A DNA stretch of 64,000 nt from Takakia lepidozioides (GCA_030704615.1 CM060734.1:684001-748000), one strand, 5' to 3'; positions 45,329 to 57,641 are shown, numbered from the stretch's first letter. The notes: generated by a model not told the origin, from the sequence alone. A program made the numbers and translations.

Positions 45329-48028
45329 TCAACGTTTCTTCCGCTTTTGAGGTCGCCCTTCGAACGCTGCAACTGCCTCGGATGCGTTTCCCATTTCTGA
45401 GGCACGCACCCAAGATGCCTCCACAAGATGATAGCCCTTCCATTTGACGAGATACTCCGTTTCTCGGTTCTTGAACCTCCTCGACTTAAGTATTGCCTCC
45501 ACCTCGTACTCAGGTTCATTTTCATGATCCAACAGCATAGGTGGCGGACGCAACACTTGCTGCCGATTCGGACGTGCTTCATCTTTGAAGTAAGGCTTCA
45601 AAAGGGAGACATGGAATACTGGGTGCACCTTGCTGTTTGCCGGCAGCTCCAATTCATACACATCCTCATTCATAACCCTCCGAATGCGAAAGGGACCCGC
45701 ATACGGAGGTACGAACTTCGGACTCACTTCCGGAGGTAGTCGGAAATTCTTGATGTTCAACCAGACCTCTGTGCCTGCCTCAAACTTCACTTCCCTCCGC
45801 TTCCGATTCGCCTGCCTTTCATACCGTTTCCTAGCTTTGGCAATGTTGTACTTTGCGAGCTTCAACAAACGCTCGCGTTCTTCCAGTACCGCCGCTACTG
45901 CCGGTTCCTCAACGTCCTGGGCGGCCCAACTTGTCGGCACCAGAGGTGCTTTTCCATAGACCAACACAAAAGGGGAAACTCCCGTCGCGGAGTGTTCTGT
46001 GTTATTATAACAGAACTCTGCCGCGTCTAAGTGTTCCATCCAGTCTGATTGGTCTGCCGACACGTAATTCCGCAAGAATTGCTTCACTACGGAATTCACT
46101 CTTTCCGTTTGGCCGTCCGTCGTAGGTCGGAAGGCGGTGCTCATCTTCAGCCTCGTCCCCATCTTCTTCCAAAGTGCTCTCCAGAATTTACTCGTAAACT
46201 TTGGATCGCGGTCCGAGACAATATCCTTCGGGACTCCATGATGCTTTAAGACGTGGGCGAAGTAAAGTCGCCCTGTCTCCTGCGCCGTTGCCGTCTCCTT
46301 GGTGGGGATGAAATGGGCCATTTTACTGAACCTATCTACCACCACCATGATTGCATCGAATCCTTTTGACAGCGGCATAGCAGTCATGAAATCCATCGAG
46401 ACGCTTTCCCAAGTCCCCTCTGGAATCGGCAAGGGTTGTAACAGCCCCGCTTGCTTTTTGTACTCGCTCCGGTTTTGTTGGCATGTGGTGCATGTCTTGA
46501 CATACTCCTCTGCCTCCTCCCTCAGTTTGGGCCAGAAATACTCTTTCTTCAAGAGTGCCGCAGTGCGCTTGGCTCCACCGTGGCCCGCAAGCGGGCTATC
46601 ATGGCATTCTCTCAAGAGACTATCCCTGATCCCTCCCTTTGGCACATAGAGACGTTTTTGCTTATACCGGAGCAGTCCGTTTTGCAAGTGGAACTGCGAT
46701 TTAACCCCCATTCTCAAGTCCTGCATCACGCACTTTGCCAGCTCATCCTTCCGGCAAGCCTTCCGGATCTTCCTTTGGAGCGCCGTCTCGCCCTTGTACA
46801 CCAACAAGAGCTGCTGCTTTCTACTTAAAGCATCGGCCACCACATTGTCCCGTCCCGGTTTGTACTGGATATCCACGTCGAACACTGCCAAAGTATCTTG
46901 CCACCTAAGTTGTTTTGGGGACAACTTGGGCTGCGTGGCAAAATACTTCACCGTGACATTGTCCGTGAACACCTTCACTGGGTTGGAACCAACATAGTGG
47001 CGCCAGAGTTCAAGGCAATGCACCACCGCCTTCATCTCTTTTTCGTGCGTCGGCCACCGTCGCTCCACTTCATTCAGTTTCTTACTTTCGTAAGCCACTG
47101 GACGTCCATCTTGCATAAGTACACCCCCAATTGCGAAGTCCGATGCATCTGTATGAATCTCAAACGGACGATCGAACTCCGGGATTTTCAAGACTGGAGC
47201 TTCCGTCATCCGCTGCTTCAATTCAGCAAAAGCTTGGCCACAAAATGTGTTCCATACCCAGACTTTGGATTTACACAGAAGGTCCGACAGCGGCCCCGCG
47301 ATCTTGGCGAAATTTCTCACATACTTCCGGTAATAGGAGGCGAGTCCTAGGAAGGATCGCACTCCCGGGACCGAAGTCGGAGGCTCCCAGTCCAAGATCG
47401 CCCTCACCTTTCTGTCATCCATTTTGATCCCATCCTGTGTAATCACATGCCCCAAGAACTCCACTTTTGTGACCCCGAATTCGCACTTTGAAGCTTTGGC
47501 ATACAGCTTCCCTTCTCGCAATTTTTGGAACACCCTTTTGAGGTGCTCCAGGTGCTCCTCCTTTGTTTTCGAGTACACCAAGATGTCGTCGATGTACACG
47601 ATCACAAAGTCATCCAACCACTCCTGGAAAAGGCTGTTCATCAGCGTGCTAAATGTCGCTGGTGCATTGGTGAGCCCAAAAGGCATCACCAAGAACTCAT
47701 ATGAACCATACCTTGTCCTGCACGCGGTCTTCTCCTCATCTCCTTCCGCCACCCGAATTTGGTGATAGCCGGAGCGCAAGTCGATCCGGCTGAAATACTT
47801 CGCTCCTGCCAACCGATCGAAGAGGTCGTCGATCCTTGGCAAAGGGTACCGGTTTTTGATAGTCACCTTATTCAGAGCCCTGTAATCGACACACATCCGC
47901 AGCGTCCCATCCTTCTTGTCTGCAAATAGCACCGGGGCTCCGTAAGGTGACTTACTCGGCCGGATGTACCCCTTTGACATTAGATCCTTGAGCTGAGTCT
48001 TCAGCTCGACCAACTCTCTGTGGCTCAA
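45329..48028 (-). CDS. Chromovirus C pol: RT-RNase H-integrase-chromodomain
   Basis: A single 899-codon open frame. [73 protein letters not shown]. RNase [21 protein letters not shown]. Integrase: HHCC ([23 protein letters not shown]), then [24 protein letters not shown] for D-D-E. Chromodomain: [20 protein letters not shown] near the C-terminus, followed by a basic tail. The listed start is internal; the natural frame would begin in gag, cut off by a 1-bp deletion at about 48050 (copy A has an extra T there). All catalytic residues I can check are present. Confidence 0.93.
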   Translation of the reverse strand: MSHRELVELKTQLKDLMSKGYIRPSKSPYGAPVLFADKKDGTLRMCVDYRALNKVTIKNRYPLPRIDDLFDRLAGAKYFSRIDLRSGYHQIRVAEGDEEKTACRTRYGSYEFLVMPFGLTNAPATFSTLMNSLFQEWLDDFVIVYIDDILVYSKTKEEHLEHLKRVFQKLREGKLYAKASKCEFGVTKVEFLGHVITQDGIKMDDRKVRAILDWEPPTSVPGVRSFLGLASYYRKYVRNFAKIAGPLSDLLCKSKVWVWNTFCGQAFAELKQRMTEAPVLKIPEFDRPFEIHTDASDFAIGGVLMQDGRPVAYESKKLNEVERRWPTHEKEMKAVVHCLELWRHYVGSNPVKVFTDNVTVKYFATQPKLSPKQLRWQDTLAVFDVDIQYKPGRDNVVADALSRKQQLLLVYKGETALQRKIRKACRKDELAKCVMQDLRMGVKSQFHLQNGLLRYKQKRLYVPKGGIRDSLLRECHDSPLAGHGGAKRTAALLKKEYFWPKLREEAEEYVKTCTTCQQNRSEYKKQAGLLQPLPIPEGTWESVSMDFMTAMPLSKGFDAIMVVVDRFSKMAHFIPTKETATAQETGRLYFAHVLKHHGVPKDIVSDRDPKFTSKFWRALWKKMGTRLKMSTAFRPTTDGQTERVNSVVKQFLRNYVSADQSDWMEHLDAAEFCYNNTEHSATGVSPFVLVYGKAPLVPTSWAAQDVEEPAVAAVLEERERLLKLAKYNIAKARKRYERQANRKRREVKFEAGTEVWLNIKNFRLPPEVSPKFVPPYAGPFRIRRVMNEDVYELELPANSKVHPVFHVSLLKPYFKDEARPNRQQVLRPPPMLLDHENEPEYEVEAILKSRRFKNRETEYLVKWKGYHLVEASWVRASEMGNASEAVAAFEGRPQKRKKR

Positions 48029-49885
48029 CCGGTAGGGCGCCTTGGCAGGCGGTCCGATCCCGGTATCACCTCAATCTTGTGGTCAACTCCTCTTCGCGGT
48101 GGCAAGCCGCTTGGTAAATCCTCCGGCATCACATCCTGGTATTTCTCCAAAATCCCCTTGATCCAATCTGGGCTCGGCTCCCCATCGCCTTCTCCTTTCA
48201 CTTCTCTAATGTAAAGCAAAAACTGGGACTCGTGTGCCTCCTCCACGGCCCACTCCTTTGCTGACAGAAGGTTTATTCGCCCTCCCACGGATTTGGGCGT
48301 TTCCGACACTCGTAAAACCTCGCCACCATTCCCACATGGCAGCGTGACTACTCTCTTGCGGCCATCTATGACCGCTCCGGATTTGCTCAAAAAGGTCATC
48401 CCAAAATGAGATCCACTCCATCGATCTCGCAGATAGTGAAGTTCTCACGTCCCTCCCAACTCCCCAGTTGAAGAGGAACATCAAACGCCAACCTTGTCGC
48501 CAACTGAGGTTCTCCTTTGGCAGAACGCACCTCAATAGAGGCCCCCACGTCACTTGTCGGGAGTCCCAACTTTCGCGCCGCCACCGGCGTCATGAAGGAG
48601 TGCGACGCTCCTGTGTCCACCAACAACGACACGTTAGTTCCGGATATTATCCCATCCACGAACAATAACTGACTCCCTTTTCGCAGGGCGCCAGTTTCCT
48701 GATACAACTCACAAGAATTTGCCTACCTTGCAAGTCCTGGCGACCACCGCTTCCACCAAGCGACTGATGGTATCTTCCGACAGCTCCGTGGTCGCCCGAG
48801 TCATGTTCAATTGCCGGGGTTCGTGCACTTCTTGGCCATGTGCCCGGGCTCCCCGCAATTGAAACACACTCCATCAAAGGTCGCCTTCTGTCCGCCATAA
48901 GCCGCTCCACCCGCTTTTCCTTTCGAAGCACCGGGTGCCGCCTTGACGTGTGAAGGACCTCCCTTCGATTTCCACGTGCCATTTTCGCCGCGTGGCCTAT
49001 CCCACTTCTTTTCCGGTCGGGAGGAGTCACCTTCCCGCCGGGTCTTCTTGTGGTTCAGCTCCGTACGGCCTTGTCTCTCACCCCTAGGGACATCCGAGAA
49101 ACATTCAGCTCTCTCAATTGCCTCGTTCAAAGTCTTGGGTGGCTTCTCCTCCAACTTCCGCCTAGCCCATGGGGCCAGTCCCGCCACAAAGTTGAAGACC
49201 ATTTCTGGTTCTGCCATGTCCGCGACTTCGAGCAACAGCACATTGAAAGCCTGGACATACCCCGAATGTCATCTGTTTGCTTCAAATTCCTCATCTTGTC
49301 CCGGGCAAGCCAGGATGCGTTGAGGGGCACAAACTGTCTCTTCATCAATTCCTTGAACCCACTCCAGTTCAAGGTTTCCGGGCTTGGGCCTCGGTCGTGA
49401 AGGCGTTTCTGCCACCATTGTTGAGCATAGCCCCTCAAATAGGTGGGAGCCACTTCCACCCGATCCTCGTCACTCAACTTGGCCGCCCGGAAGTACTGCT
49501 CTAGCTCCAGGAGCCAGGTGTTGAGTGCCTTCCGGTTTCGAACGCCCTCGAAGGTGCCGGGTTCCTTAGGCTTCACCTTAAACTTTGCCTTAGTGGAAGT
49601 GGCATTAGCCGCCTTCAACACGTCTTTCAACGTCCCGCCAAACTGCGCCAACAACCCTTCCCAAAAGGCTGCCGGCATGGGAGGCATCTCTTGGTTTGTC
49701 GGAGCTCTCAAGGATTCCTCGGGCTCCGACTCCTCGGATTCCTCCCGCTCCTGAGCGGCCTCGTTTTCGGAAACATTCATCGCTTCCTCAAACGGCCGCC
49801 TCGGTGACACGTCGCCCCCATCGGGCTCACCGGGATCATCATCTTTTGGGCCGTTCCGCTTTCGCTTCGGCTTGCCCGACCCCAT
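48025..49885 (-). pseudogene. Chromovirus C gag and protease (frameshifted)
   Basis: Gag starts at ATG 49885 (MGSGKPKRKRNGPKDDDPGE). The Retrotrans_gag core has YLRGYAQQWWQKRL and the CCHC knuckle [14 protein letters not shown]. The protease shows [15 protein letters not shown]. Single-base deletions relative to copies A/B lie near 49263, 48820, 48720, 48400 and 48050, giving five overlapping frames. They could be real decay or sequencing error, since most are in short homopolymers. Confidence 0.88.
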
Positions 49886-49926
49886 GATGAGGCCAATCCC
49901 AAGGACGATCGCGTACTGAACTCTAA

Positions 49927-49938
49927 GCTCTGATACCA
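49927..49938 (-). promoter_or_regulatory. Chromovirus C primer-binding site
   Basis: Minus-strand TGGTATCAGAGC beside the 5' LTR, the same tRNA-iMet complement as in A and B. Confidence 0.88.
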
Positions 49939-49940
49939 AG

Positions 49941-50661
49941 TGTCGCACACCTCACTTCGGTAAACTCCCCTTCAAGTCATAGTTACTCGCTTTGATGCGC
50001 GCGCCTGACTCCCAACCTGGCCGCCGGGCCAACTTGGAGTTTCGGCTGCTCACCGGGACATAACGGTCCCCTTCGCTTCCCTCTAAACCCTCCACCTATT
50101 TGGGACTAGGAGAATTCCCTTTGGTAGATGGCAGTCCGGAACAGCTCCCCACTCTTTGGTCGCTTTCCGGCTCGCTCGCTTACTCACTAGTTTTTGGTCA
50201 CCAACGGGCTTGCACCGTTCTCGGGGTTACTACTCCCTATATATACTTCTGTAGCTGTCCGCGGGGGTTTCACAACCAGCCATGCCATTTTATGGCGAAC
50301 CACCACGAAAACCCTCGACTCCCGGTGGTGAGTCGCGGTGAGTCTTGGCCCTCACCACGGCCCCTATGGACCGTGATGAGTCCCAAGACTCCCCACGACT
50401 CCCACCACGAGGTCTCCGCCCCATGGTGAGTCCTATGCCACCCCCACTAAGTCCCACTAAGCTACCACCACCCCTTGTGGAGCCACCCCCACCGCAACCC
50501 GGTGTGCGGGGCTCCACCTAGTGAGCGCCTCCGCTTCCCTTGAGTGCCTTGGGCACTCAAGGGTGCTCAGCCCCCCATACCTATCGCTTCCGCTGCCCCC
50601 ACCACAGGGGCAGCCCCTCATGTGTCCCGACCCCCTGCCCTCAAGGCAAAGGGCCGCGACA
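49941..50661 (-). repeat. Chromovirus C, 5' LTR (721 bp)
   Basis: TG...CA ends; TATA box TATATATA at 50238-50245 (minus strand). Confidence 0.93.
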
Positions 50662-51727
50662 CTGAGCTGTAGCCAGGGCAGCGAGGCTCTGCTCAACTGC
50701 TGAAGCCGGTTGGCATTTGCCTTGGTCAACACCCTGACTCCGCGTCCTGGCCACGTGCCCTTGGCCGGCCACCTCTGGTTGGCTGGCCACTCGTCCTCTC
50801 GGGGCTTGCTCCACCTGCCACGGCACCAGTGTTCCCTTGGAACTGGCCTGGCGGCAAATCAGGAGGCAAACCATAACACTGGGCCTCTCCCTGCCCGTGC
50901 TTGCACAATGCCCACACTGCAATGTGCAGGCTGTGCATGTGCCAACCCTTTTTGCCTAATTGGGCAATCCTTCTTGAAATGGGGGGTTTCCCCTCCACAT
51001 GTCCCGCCACACATCCCCCGTTGTTGGCCAGCCAATGAAGGGAGAGAGACCCCTGCATAGAGGTCCTCTCTGCCCTTCCCTGGAGCTTCATCTGAGCCCC
51101 CTTGTGCTTTGAGCACGTTGAGGTAGTGGGGGCAGGAGCACCAATTGCCCGTGGTGTTCTTAGCAAATCCCACCATGACCACTCGTTCCTCCACCATGTT
51201 TGCTCATCCGCTCTGCCAGAAAAAACAACCATTTGCTAAGGGGGGTGGGCCGCTGGCAGGAGAGTTGCATCCCGCACCCTTCTCCTCAGCTCCGGTCCAA
51301 ATATCCCATACCAGATGGACTGTGAGGCTTCGTAACCCCTTGGGTTATTTATCAAGCGCCTCCGCGAGTTGGTGAAAAGCCTCCCTCAAAGCTCTCGGTC
51401 GGCTTCCGTTGGAACCTTGCAAGGCTCCGCAACTTCTACTGTTCTACCCCCTGGTAGTTCCTCTCAACTCTTCGAAAGAACTCCACAACAGGTGAAGGCA
51501 GGCACGGGGTGCTATGCTGGTGCGGGTAGATGGCTTGGGTGGACGTGGTTGTAGCTCAGTACCACCAGTCCCACTTAGTTCCACTGCTACTTGCTGAAGC
51601 TGCCGGTTGCAGCGGCAGGTGTAGACACTGCCCTCGTGGCTCTAGTTGCCCTAGTGATGGAGACATAGTCGGGTGCCTAGTAATCTCCAATCCTCGATCT
51701 CAACCTCATGCCCCCGCCTGAACTCAT
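50662..51727 (-). pseudogene. Element D gag (decayed)
   Basis: From an ATG at 51727 (MSSGGGMRLRSRIGDY) the minus strand has gag-like pieces in several frames: VAEPCKVPTEADRELREAFH, then NTTGNWCSCPHYLNVLKA, and a knuckle-like CGGETPHFKKDC around 50980-51010. The last segment (50922-50662) is open and runs in frame, across chromovirus C, into the protease ORF. Several stops and frameshifts are present. Assignment rests mainly on position and on the zinc-knuckle-like stretch. Confidence 0.6.
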
Positions 51728-52755
51728 GGGTAATAATCCCATAAGGCGGCCCTCAAGGTACTGAAAAACAACCCTTCCATGCCATGAACGGCGTAAATAG
51801 TTGTGGAGGCATTTGCTGCAAATCACACCAAACTATCAAACTCTTGGATAAAATCATCCAACTCGATGGTGCCCACTGCCCCAGAGTACTGTGGCCCCTT
51901 GGTAGCTACCTACATCTCCTCCATTGTGTCCCACAAACACTGGCAAAGAAACAGAAGAGAAACAACTTGCACCGCGGTTATGAGTCCTACTGATTCAAAT
52001 CCGAATCAGAACCTTCCGTGGAGACATAGGAGATTGAAGGTGGCCTAAACCGAACAAACTGTCTCGTGTACCCACTAGTATCGCTAGTGCTCGAACCGCA
52101 CTGTCCAGCAATAGTGGCACCTCAGTGTTGACACCAACCGGTCATGAACATGTCCCTAACCACCTCTCCAAAGTAACCGGGTAGAGAACCTTTGTTGCGG
52201 CTTATGGTTTGGAATACTAAGTTCCTAACATAGCCTACACTTTGTACCTGCATCCACCGCAAGCACTCCTATGGTTGGCTGGGTCATCACCTCCAACCAC
52301 ACCACAGGAGAGAAACAATGATGGTCTGGCTGGTCATAACCCCAGCACCTCACCATCGAACTGGCCTGACTCTAGGACGGACGGTGATCAAATCGGCCAA
52401 CTCACCTATAAAAACAGGTATGGAGGGGATCCAAACACAAGAAATCAGAACGACAACTCCCCCACACCAAAAACAACTCCACGGTGTTGCTCCTGCAAGG
52501 ATACCCCAGCCCAAACCCGGACTGACTCTTGCCTCCACCTACGGAAAGGTCTTGGCCTAATGAGAGGGTGGAAACTACGAGGAAGAGAAGCTAAAGCAAT
52601 GCCTAACCCAGCATGCCCTCATCCCAAACACTCTTCATCTCCTCTCTTCCCTCACTTGCATGACCATGGGAATATCATGAAGATACTCCTCAAACCGCCC
52701 TCCACGACTTCAAAATTCGGCCTTCCAGCCCACATGCCAGTCCTTAGGTAGTCCA
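51728..52755. other. Likely 5' leader/LTR side of element D, unresolved
   Basis: No gene was recognised. An LTR and primer-binding site for D should lie here, but neither a TGGTATCAGA-like site nor a copy shared with 37.4-37.87 kb was seen. Confidence 0.35.
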
Positions 52756-52859
52756 CCAGTGCCTCCACGAGTCAGCACAGGCCGTCCACAGGTCAACACG
52801 GCCACCACAGACCAGCACAGGCCCACACAGCTCACTCTCACAGCGTCACAGTCCCACAG

Positions 52860-54100
52860 GCCACTGGCACAGCCTGTCACAGCCCCTCATAGCCCGTCAC
52901 AGCTCGCCACAGCTTGTCACAGCCCCACACAGCCTGTCACAGCCCCGCACAGCCCGTCACAGCCCCACAGGCCACTGGGCACAGCCTGTCACAGCCCTCA
53001 CAGCCCGTCACAGCTCGCCACAGCCCCTCACAGCCCAAAGGCCTCAGGGCACGGCCTGACACAGCCCCTCACAGCCCCTCACAGCCCCAAAGGCCTCAGG
53101 CACGGCTTGTCACAGCCCCTCACAGCCCAAAGCCACGGGCACAGCCTGTCACAGCCTGTCACAGCCCACACAGCCGGTCACAGCCCCGCACAGCCGGTCA
53201 CAGCCCCGCACAGCCCTCACAGCCCGTCACAGCCCCACAGCCACTAGGCAGCCTGTCATAGCCCCTCACAGCCCGTCACAGCCCCACAGGCCTCACACGC
53301 CTTGACACAGCCCCTCACAGCCCGTCACAGCCCCAAAGGCTCAGGCATGGCCTGTCACAGCCCCTCACAGCCCATCACAGCCCAAAGCCACCGGGTAGCC
53401 CATCACAGCCCTCACAGCCCGAAGCCCCGGCGCAGCCCGTCACAGCCCTGAAGGCCACGGCGCAGCCCGACACAGCCCCTCACAGCCCCAAAGGCCTTAG
53501 GCACGCCTGACACAGCCCGTCACAGCCCCAAAGGCCTCAGGCACGGCCTTCACAGCCCCTCACAGCCCTCACAGCCTCAAAGGCTCAGGCATGGCCTGTC
53601 ACAGCCCCTCACAGCCCATCACAGCCCCAAAGGCCACTGGGCACAGCCTGTCACAGCCCCTCACAGCCCGTCACAGCCCCACAGGCCACTGGGCACAGCC
53701 TGTCAGAGCCCCGCACAGCCCGTCACAGCCCCACAGGCCACTAGGCACAGCCTGTCACAGCCCCCACAGCCCATCACAGCCCCACAGGCCTCAGGCACCT
53801 GACACAGCCCCTCACAAGCCCGTCACAGCCCCAAAGCCTCAGGCACGGCCTGTCACAGCCCCTCACAGCCCGTCACAGCCCCAAAGGCCATGGGCACAGC
53901 CTATCACAGCCCCCCTCAGCAGCCTGTCACAACCCCTCACAGCCCATCACAGCCGTCACAGCCCCACAGGCCACTGGGCACAGCCTGTCACAGCCCCTCA
54001 CAGCCCCAAAGGCCACGGGCACAGCCATCATAGCCCTCACAGCCCGTCACAGCCACAGGCCTCAGGCACGGCCGACACAGCCCGTCACAGCCCCATCCAT
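52860..54100. repeat. CACAGCCC-rich minisatellite array
   Basis: About 1.25 kb of degenerate units such as GTCACAGCCCCTCACAGCCC and CACAGGCCACTGGGCACAGC, with higher-order blocks of roughly 50-100 bp. Long open frames here (52759-53247, 53591-54154) are repeat artefacts with Ser/Pro/His composition. Confidence 0.9.
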
Positions 54101-55948
54101 GGCCGCTCTGGCAGTTTAGCCATTTCTCCAAGGGGTTTAGCCACGCCAAGCTAGGGTTTGTGTCTCTTGGACTCTAGGCTTCTTTCCACCGAGCTATGGC
54201 GGCTGTGAGGAAATCAGCAAGGTATTCTTGCTCTTTCGGCTCCCACACACCACCATAGTAGCCCTAAGCCATGAGGTGGTTGCCACAAACCAGCCTTCTT
54301 TCTCACTTAGCCTCCCCAAACACGCCACTAAACTCAATGGCAAACAACCAAGCCCTGCTGGTTCCCAGCCCTTGTGAGCACTCATTTCAAGCACTCTCCT
54401 TGGCCATAGCATCTGTCTTAGAGCCTATTCCAGCCCCCTACACTGCTGCTTCAAGAGTTGCGCTCCCTTCAAGCTTGAAGTTGAAACCCCAACTCACATA
54501 GCCCTACAAGTGCTTTTCTTTCACTCCAAGTGGAAACCAGCCCTAGACCTCCTTCTAGCTCTCTAAAGCTTGAAAACAAGAGCCTCAATGGGCTGAAGGC
54601 ATGCTCCACACATGCCCCACTCTCACCATCAAGAGAATCAGCTCCTTTGCTTCATTTCTTGCACCCACAACCTGAAAATACAAGCTTCAGCAGGCTGAAA
54701 GCATGCTCCACATGCCCTACAGGGAAACCAGCCCCATTCCTTCCTTCTTGCACTCCCACACCTGAAAGTGCAAGCCTTCACCAGGCTGATAGCATGCTCC
54801 ACACATGCATTGCCCTCACATAAGGGAAGTCAGCCCTTCCCTCTTCCTTGCTTGCCCTCCAAGCTTGAAGATGGAAGCTTCAATGAGCTGAATACATGCT
54901 CCACACATGCAACCTCTTCACACAAGAGATATCAGCCCCCTATCTTGGCTCCTTAGCTCCTTGATGCTCTCTAAGACAAGACTAAGCACTCCACAGCCTT
55001 TGCCAAGCTCCCTGAAAACCCTAAGGCTTACATTTCCAGCCACAAGACATTTCTCTTGTGGTGCAAGAGCTCTTCTTCCAAGCTCTGAAAACCTAGGTGC
55101 ACATTCCATGGCCTTGCCGCACCTCTTAGCTCCTGTTCCAGCCCTGCTCTTGCCATGACAAGAGCCCTCTCAATGCTGAAGCTCGAGATTGAAAACCCAA
55201 TCTCACCATACTCCACAAAGTGCACTGATTTGCCCCAAGCCAAATCAGCCCTTTCGCTTGGTCTTGCAATCCTTCACACAATGAAAGCTCGCATTCCCAA
55301 GTCCAGTTCTCAGCTTTGCCACCAAAGCCACTATACCTGCTCTTGACTGGTCCTCTTCCCAATCGTGCTTGCTTCATGCATGTACACAACCTGAAACCAT
55401 CAAGGTGCTCTGGAATTACCTGCAGCATGGTGCTTTCATATCTTGAAGCTGAAGATCGAATGCCAAGGTCTACCACCTCGTAACCCACATCGCCTCCGCT
55501 TCTAACAACCAAGAGCTCCACGGTGCTCCTAGCATAACAACTTGGTTTCTCTCATTCTCAAGCAAAAAACCACAAGTGCTACAACTAACTCGTATATCTG
55601 GCACTCACAGATCGAGCTCATCTTTCGCGAGTGATAAAGAAGAAGAATACAAGCACGAGCTCACAAATCTGAAGCATAAACTCATGCATATATAACTCAT
55701 CACTCAAATACAAGTCAAGCCAAGTGCACCCCACGCCATGGGGAATCCACACTACGGCGCCATAGCTAGGCGCGGTGAGACTCAACTCGAGAAAGATGAG
55801 CCTCCCCGCGTTGCCGTGAAGATAACCACTCCAGGGCCTTAAATCTGCCTTGACCCCTGATTGACACTTGGGCCAATCCAAATGTCAATATGTAAAAGCT
55901 AGCTATTTCCTAGCTAGTTTCACACTAGTGGTAAATAACTTGACACCC
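54101..55948. repeat. Degenerate repeats with CATGCTCCACACATGC motif, no gene
   Basis: Between about 54555 and 54915 four units of ~95 bp share AAGCTTGAA, an AGGCTGAA-like segment and CATGCTCCACACATGC. The rest up to the gap shows no recognisable gene. Confidence 0.55.
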
Positions 55949-56448
55949 NNNNNNNNNNNNNNNNNNNNNNNNNNNNNNNNNNNNNNNNNNNNNNNNNNNN
56001 NNNNNNNNNNNNNNNNNNNNNNNNNNNNNNNNNNNNNNNNNNNNNNNNNNNNNNNNNNNNNNNNNNNNNNNNNNNNNNNNNNNNNNNNNNNNNNNNNNNN
56101 NNNNNNNNNNNNNNNNNNNNNNNNNNNNNNNNNNNNNNNNNNNNNNNNNNNNNNNNNNNNNNNNNNNNNNNNNNNNNNNNNNNNNNNNNNNNNNNNNNNN
56201 NNNNNNNNNNNNNNNNNNNNNNNNNNNNNNNNNNNNNNNNNNNNNNNNNNNNNNNNNNNNNNNNNNNNNNNNNNNNNNNNNNNNNNNNNNNNNNNNNNNN
56301 NNNNNNNNNNNNNNNNNNNNNNNNNNNNNNNNNNNNNNNNNNNNNNNNNNNNNNNNNNNNNNNNNNNNNNNNNNNNNNNNNNNNNNNNNNNNNNNNNNNN
56401 NNNNNNNNNNNNNNNNNNNNNNNNNNNNNNNNNNNNNNNNNNNNNNNN
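55949..56448. other. Assembly gap (500 N)
   Basis: Exactly 500 undetermined bases, a conventional size for a scaffold gap of unknown length. Repeats lie on both sides, which probably caused it. Confidence 0.98.
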
Positions 56449-56459
56449 TCTTATTTTTT

Positions 56460-56970
56460 AAATGGGTGCGACCACCAGCAGGTGGTGGTCGCAGCATTTT
56501 CATTTTTTTTAATAGGTGCGACCACAAGCAGAGGGTGGTCGCACATTTTTTCTTTTTTTTAAATTGGGTGCGGTAGTAAATAATAATAATAATAATAATA
56601 ATAATTGCGACCACCCCCCCCACTGGTGGTCGCATCTATTAAAAAAACTGAAAATGCTGCGACCACCCCCATGCTGGTGGTCACACATATTAAAAAATAG
56701 AAAAGTGCTGCGACACCCCCCATGCTGGTGGTCACAGATATTAAAAAATAGAAAAGTGTTGCGACCACCCCCCTGATGGTGGTCGCACCTGTGCGACCAC
56801 CAGTAGCAGTGGTCACGACTGTATAAGAAAAGAAAAAAATGCGACCACCCCTGCTGGTGGTCGCATCTATTTTTAAAAAACAAAAATGCTCCGACAACCC
56901 CTCTGCTGGTGGTCACAACTATTAAAAAATAAGATAAATTCTGCGACCACCACCATTTGGAGGTCGCACC
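56460..56970. repeat. Hairpin minisatellite (GCGACCACC...GGTGGTCGC)
   Basis: About ten units of ~51 bp, each with inverted arms GCGACCACC and GGTGGTCGC (or GGTGGTCAC) around CCCATGCT-like centres, joined by an A/T linker TATTAAAAAATAGAAAAG. The first two units lie in inverted orientation to the others, with an (AAT)n microsatellite at 56577-56605 between. Confidence 0.9.
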
Positions 56971-57004
56971 AATTTAACTGGTATATTTTACTGATTTTTC
57001 GGCA

Positions 57005-57066
57005 AAACTGACGTGACGTTGGTCACGTCAACGTCAGGTCTGACGTGACGTGACGTCACTGACGTG
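57005..57066. repeat. Cluster of GACGTGACG / GACGTCA motifs
   Basis: Six or more overlapping (T)GACGT copies in 60 bp, several palindromic (GACGTCAC, TGACGTCA-like). TGACG motifs are binding sites of plant TGA-type bZIP factors, but here a transposon-related role is equally possible. Confidence 0.7.
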
Positions 57067-57641
57067 TGCAACCCTGGAATGCGCAATCCGGCAAGAACGG
57101 ACGGGACCTGTACGTTGTCACTTCGGATGATATGGTCCGAGTGCTTTCGCAACAAACACGGTACCGGGATTCCCTTCGTGGACGCGGTCCTGGTAAGGGG
57201 CCAGACAGGGCGGAGTTGCAGTTGAGGGCTACAAACAGATGCAATAATCCTGTTAGAATGGCAAAGGTTGTAAACGAATGCATAGTGGGAACACCTTTGC
57301 AATCCAGACATCCTCATCTGGAAAGTGAGGAGAGATTTGGTTCATGCAAGCGCAAACTGGACACCCCTCTGGGATCGGACTGTGATTCACATCGACATGA
57401 TAGGGATAACTTTTCGGTGCCACGTGTGCCCGTGCCACCCACTTTCGTGCCCGCAACATCCTTTGTGGGTGAATCTTCATCGACAGAGTTCACGGAGTCG
57501 ACAACTACAACTACACGGGAGGAAGGGGCGAACCTGTTGCCCATCCAAAAGTCTGATTGTGCAGTCACGCTGTGGCACATAGAACGAACTCCGCAAGGCT
57601 CAAAGGTGAAATGTTCCGCTATCAGGGCAACGTCTTTGTGA
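57066..57641 (+). CDS. Hypothetical protein, interior of the giant element
   Basis: An open frame of 191 codons with balanced composition (GRDLYVVTSDDMVRVLSQQT near the start, an STTTTT run later). No family was recognised. It begins just after the GACGT cluster and lies about 1 kb from the right end of the CACTA-ended insertion, so it may be a remnant of the element's own gene. Confidence 0.3.
   Translation: MQPWNAQSGKNGRDLYVVTSDDMVRVLSQQTRYRDSLRGRGPGKGPDRAELQLRATNRCNNPVRMAKVVNECIVGTPLQSRHPHLESEERFGSCKRKLDTPLGSDCDSHRHDRDNFSVPRVPVPPTFVPATSFVGESSSTEFTESTTTTTREEGANLLPIQKSDCAVTLWHIERTPQGSKVKCSAIRATSL

Larger units (their letters stand above)
43700..50661 (-). mobile_element. Ty3/gypsy chromovirus copy C (6,962 bp), inserted in element D
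   Basis: 5' LTR 49941-50661, primer-binding site 49927-49938, gag-pol 49885-45329, 3' LTR 43700-44423. The flanking duplication is CTGA (43696-43699 and 50662-50665), 4 bp unless one C was lost on the right. LTRs differ mainly by small indels. This copy has the best-preserved pol of the three. Confidence 0.93.
37871..51727 (-). mobile_element. Ty3/gypsy element D encoding a DNA methyltransferase and a PHD finger
   Basis: The minus-strand coding order is gag (51727-50662), [chromovirus C inserted at 50661-43700], aspartic protease, C5-cytosine DNA methyltransferase, RT, RNase H, integrase and PHD finger (ending 37871). Removing C with one copy of its CTGA duplication joins the gag side (AVEQSLAALATAQ) in frame to the protease side (VVPALRPDG). 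Its RT differs strongly from copies A-C, so it is a separate lineage. LTRs and primer-binding site were not found; coordinates given are the coding span only. Confidence 0.85.

Noticed and set aside
37369-52755. LTR pair for element D
   Set aside because: I compared 37.4-37.87 kb with 51.7-52.7 kb by eye and found no shared long sequence or primer-binding site, so no LTR is annotated.
52759-54154. Long Ser/Pro/His-rich open frames
   Set aside because: They are translations of the CACAGCCC minisatellite; no stop arises because the unit lacks stop codons, not because of selection.
55868-56635. Open frames across the gap
   Set aside because: They consist mostly of undetermined bases (500 N).
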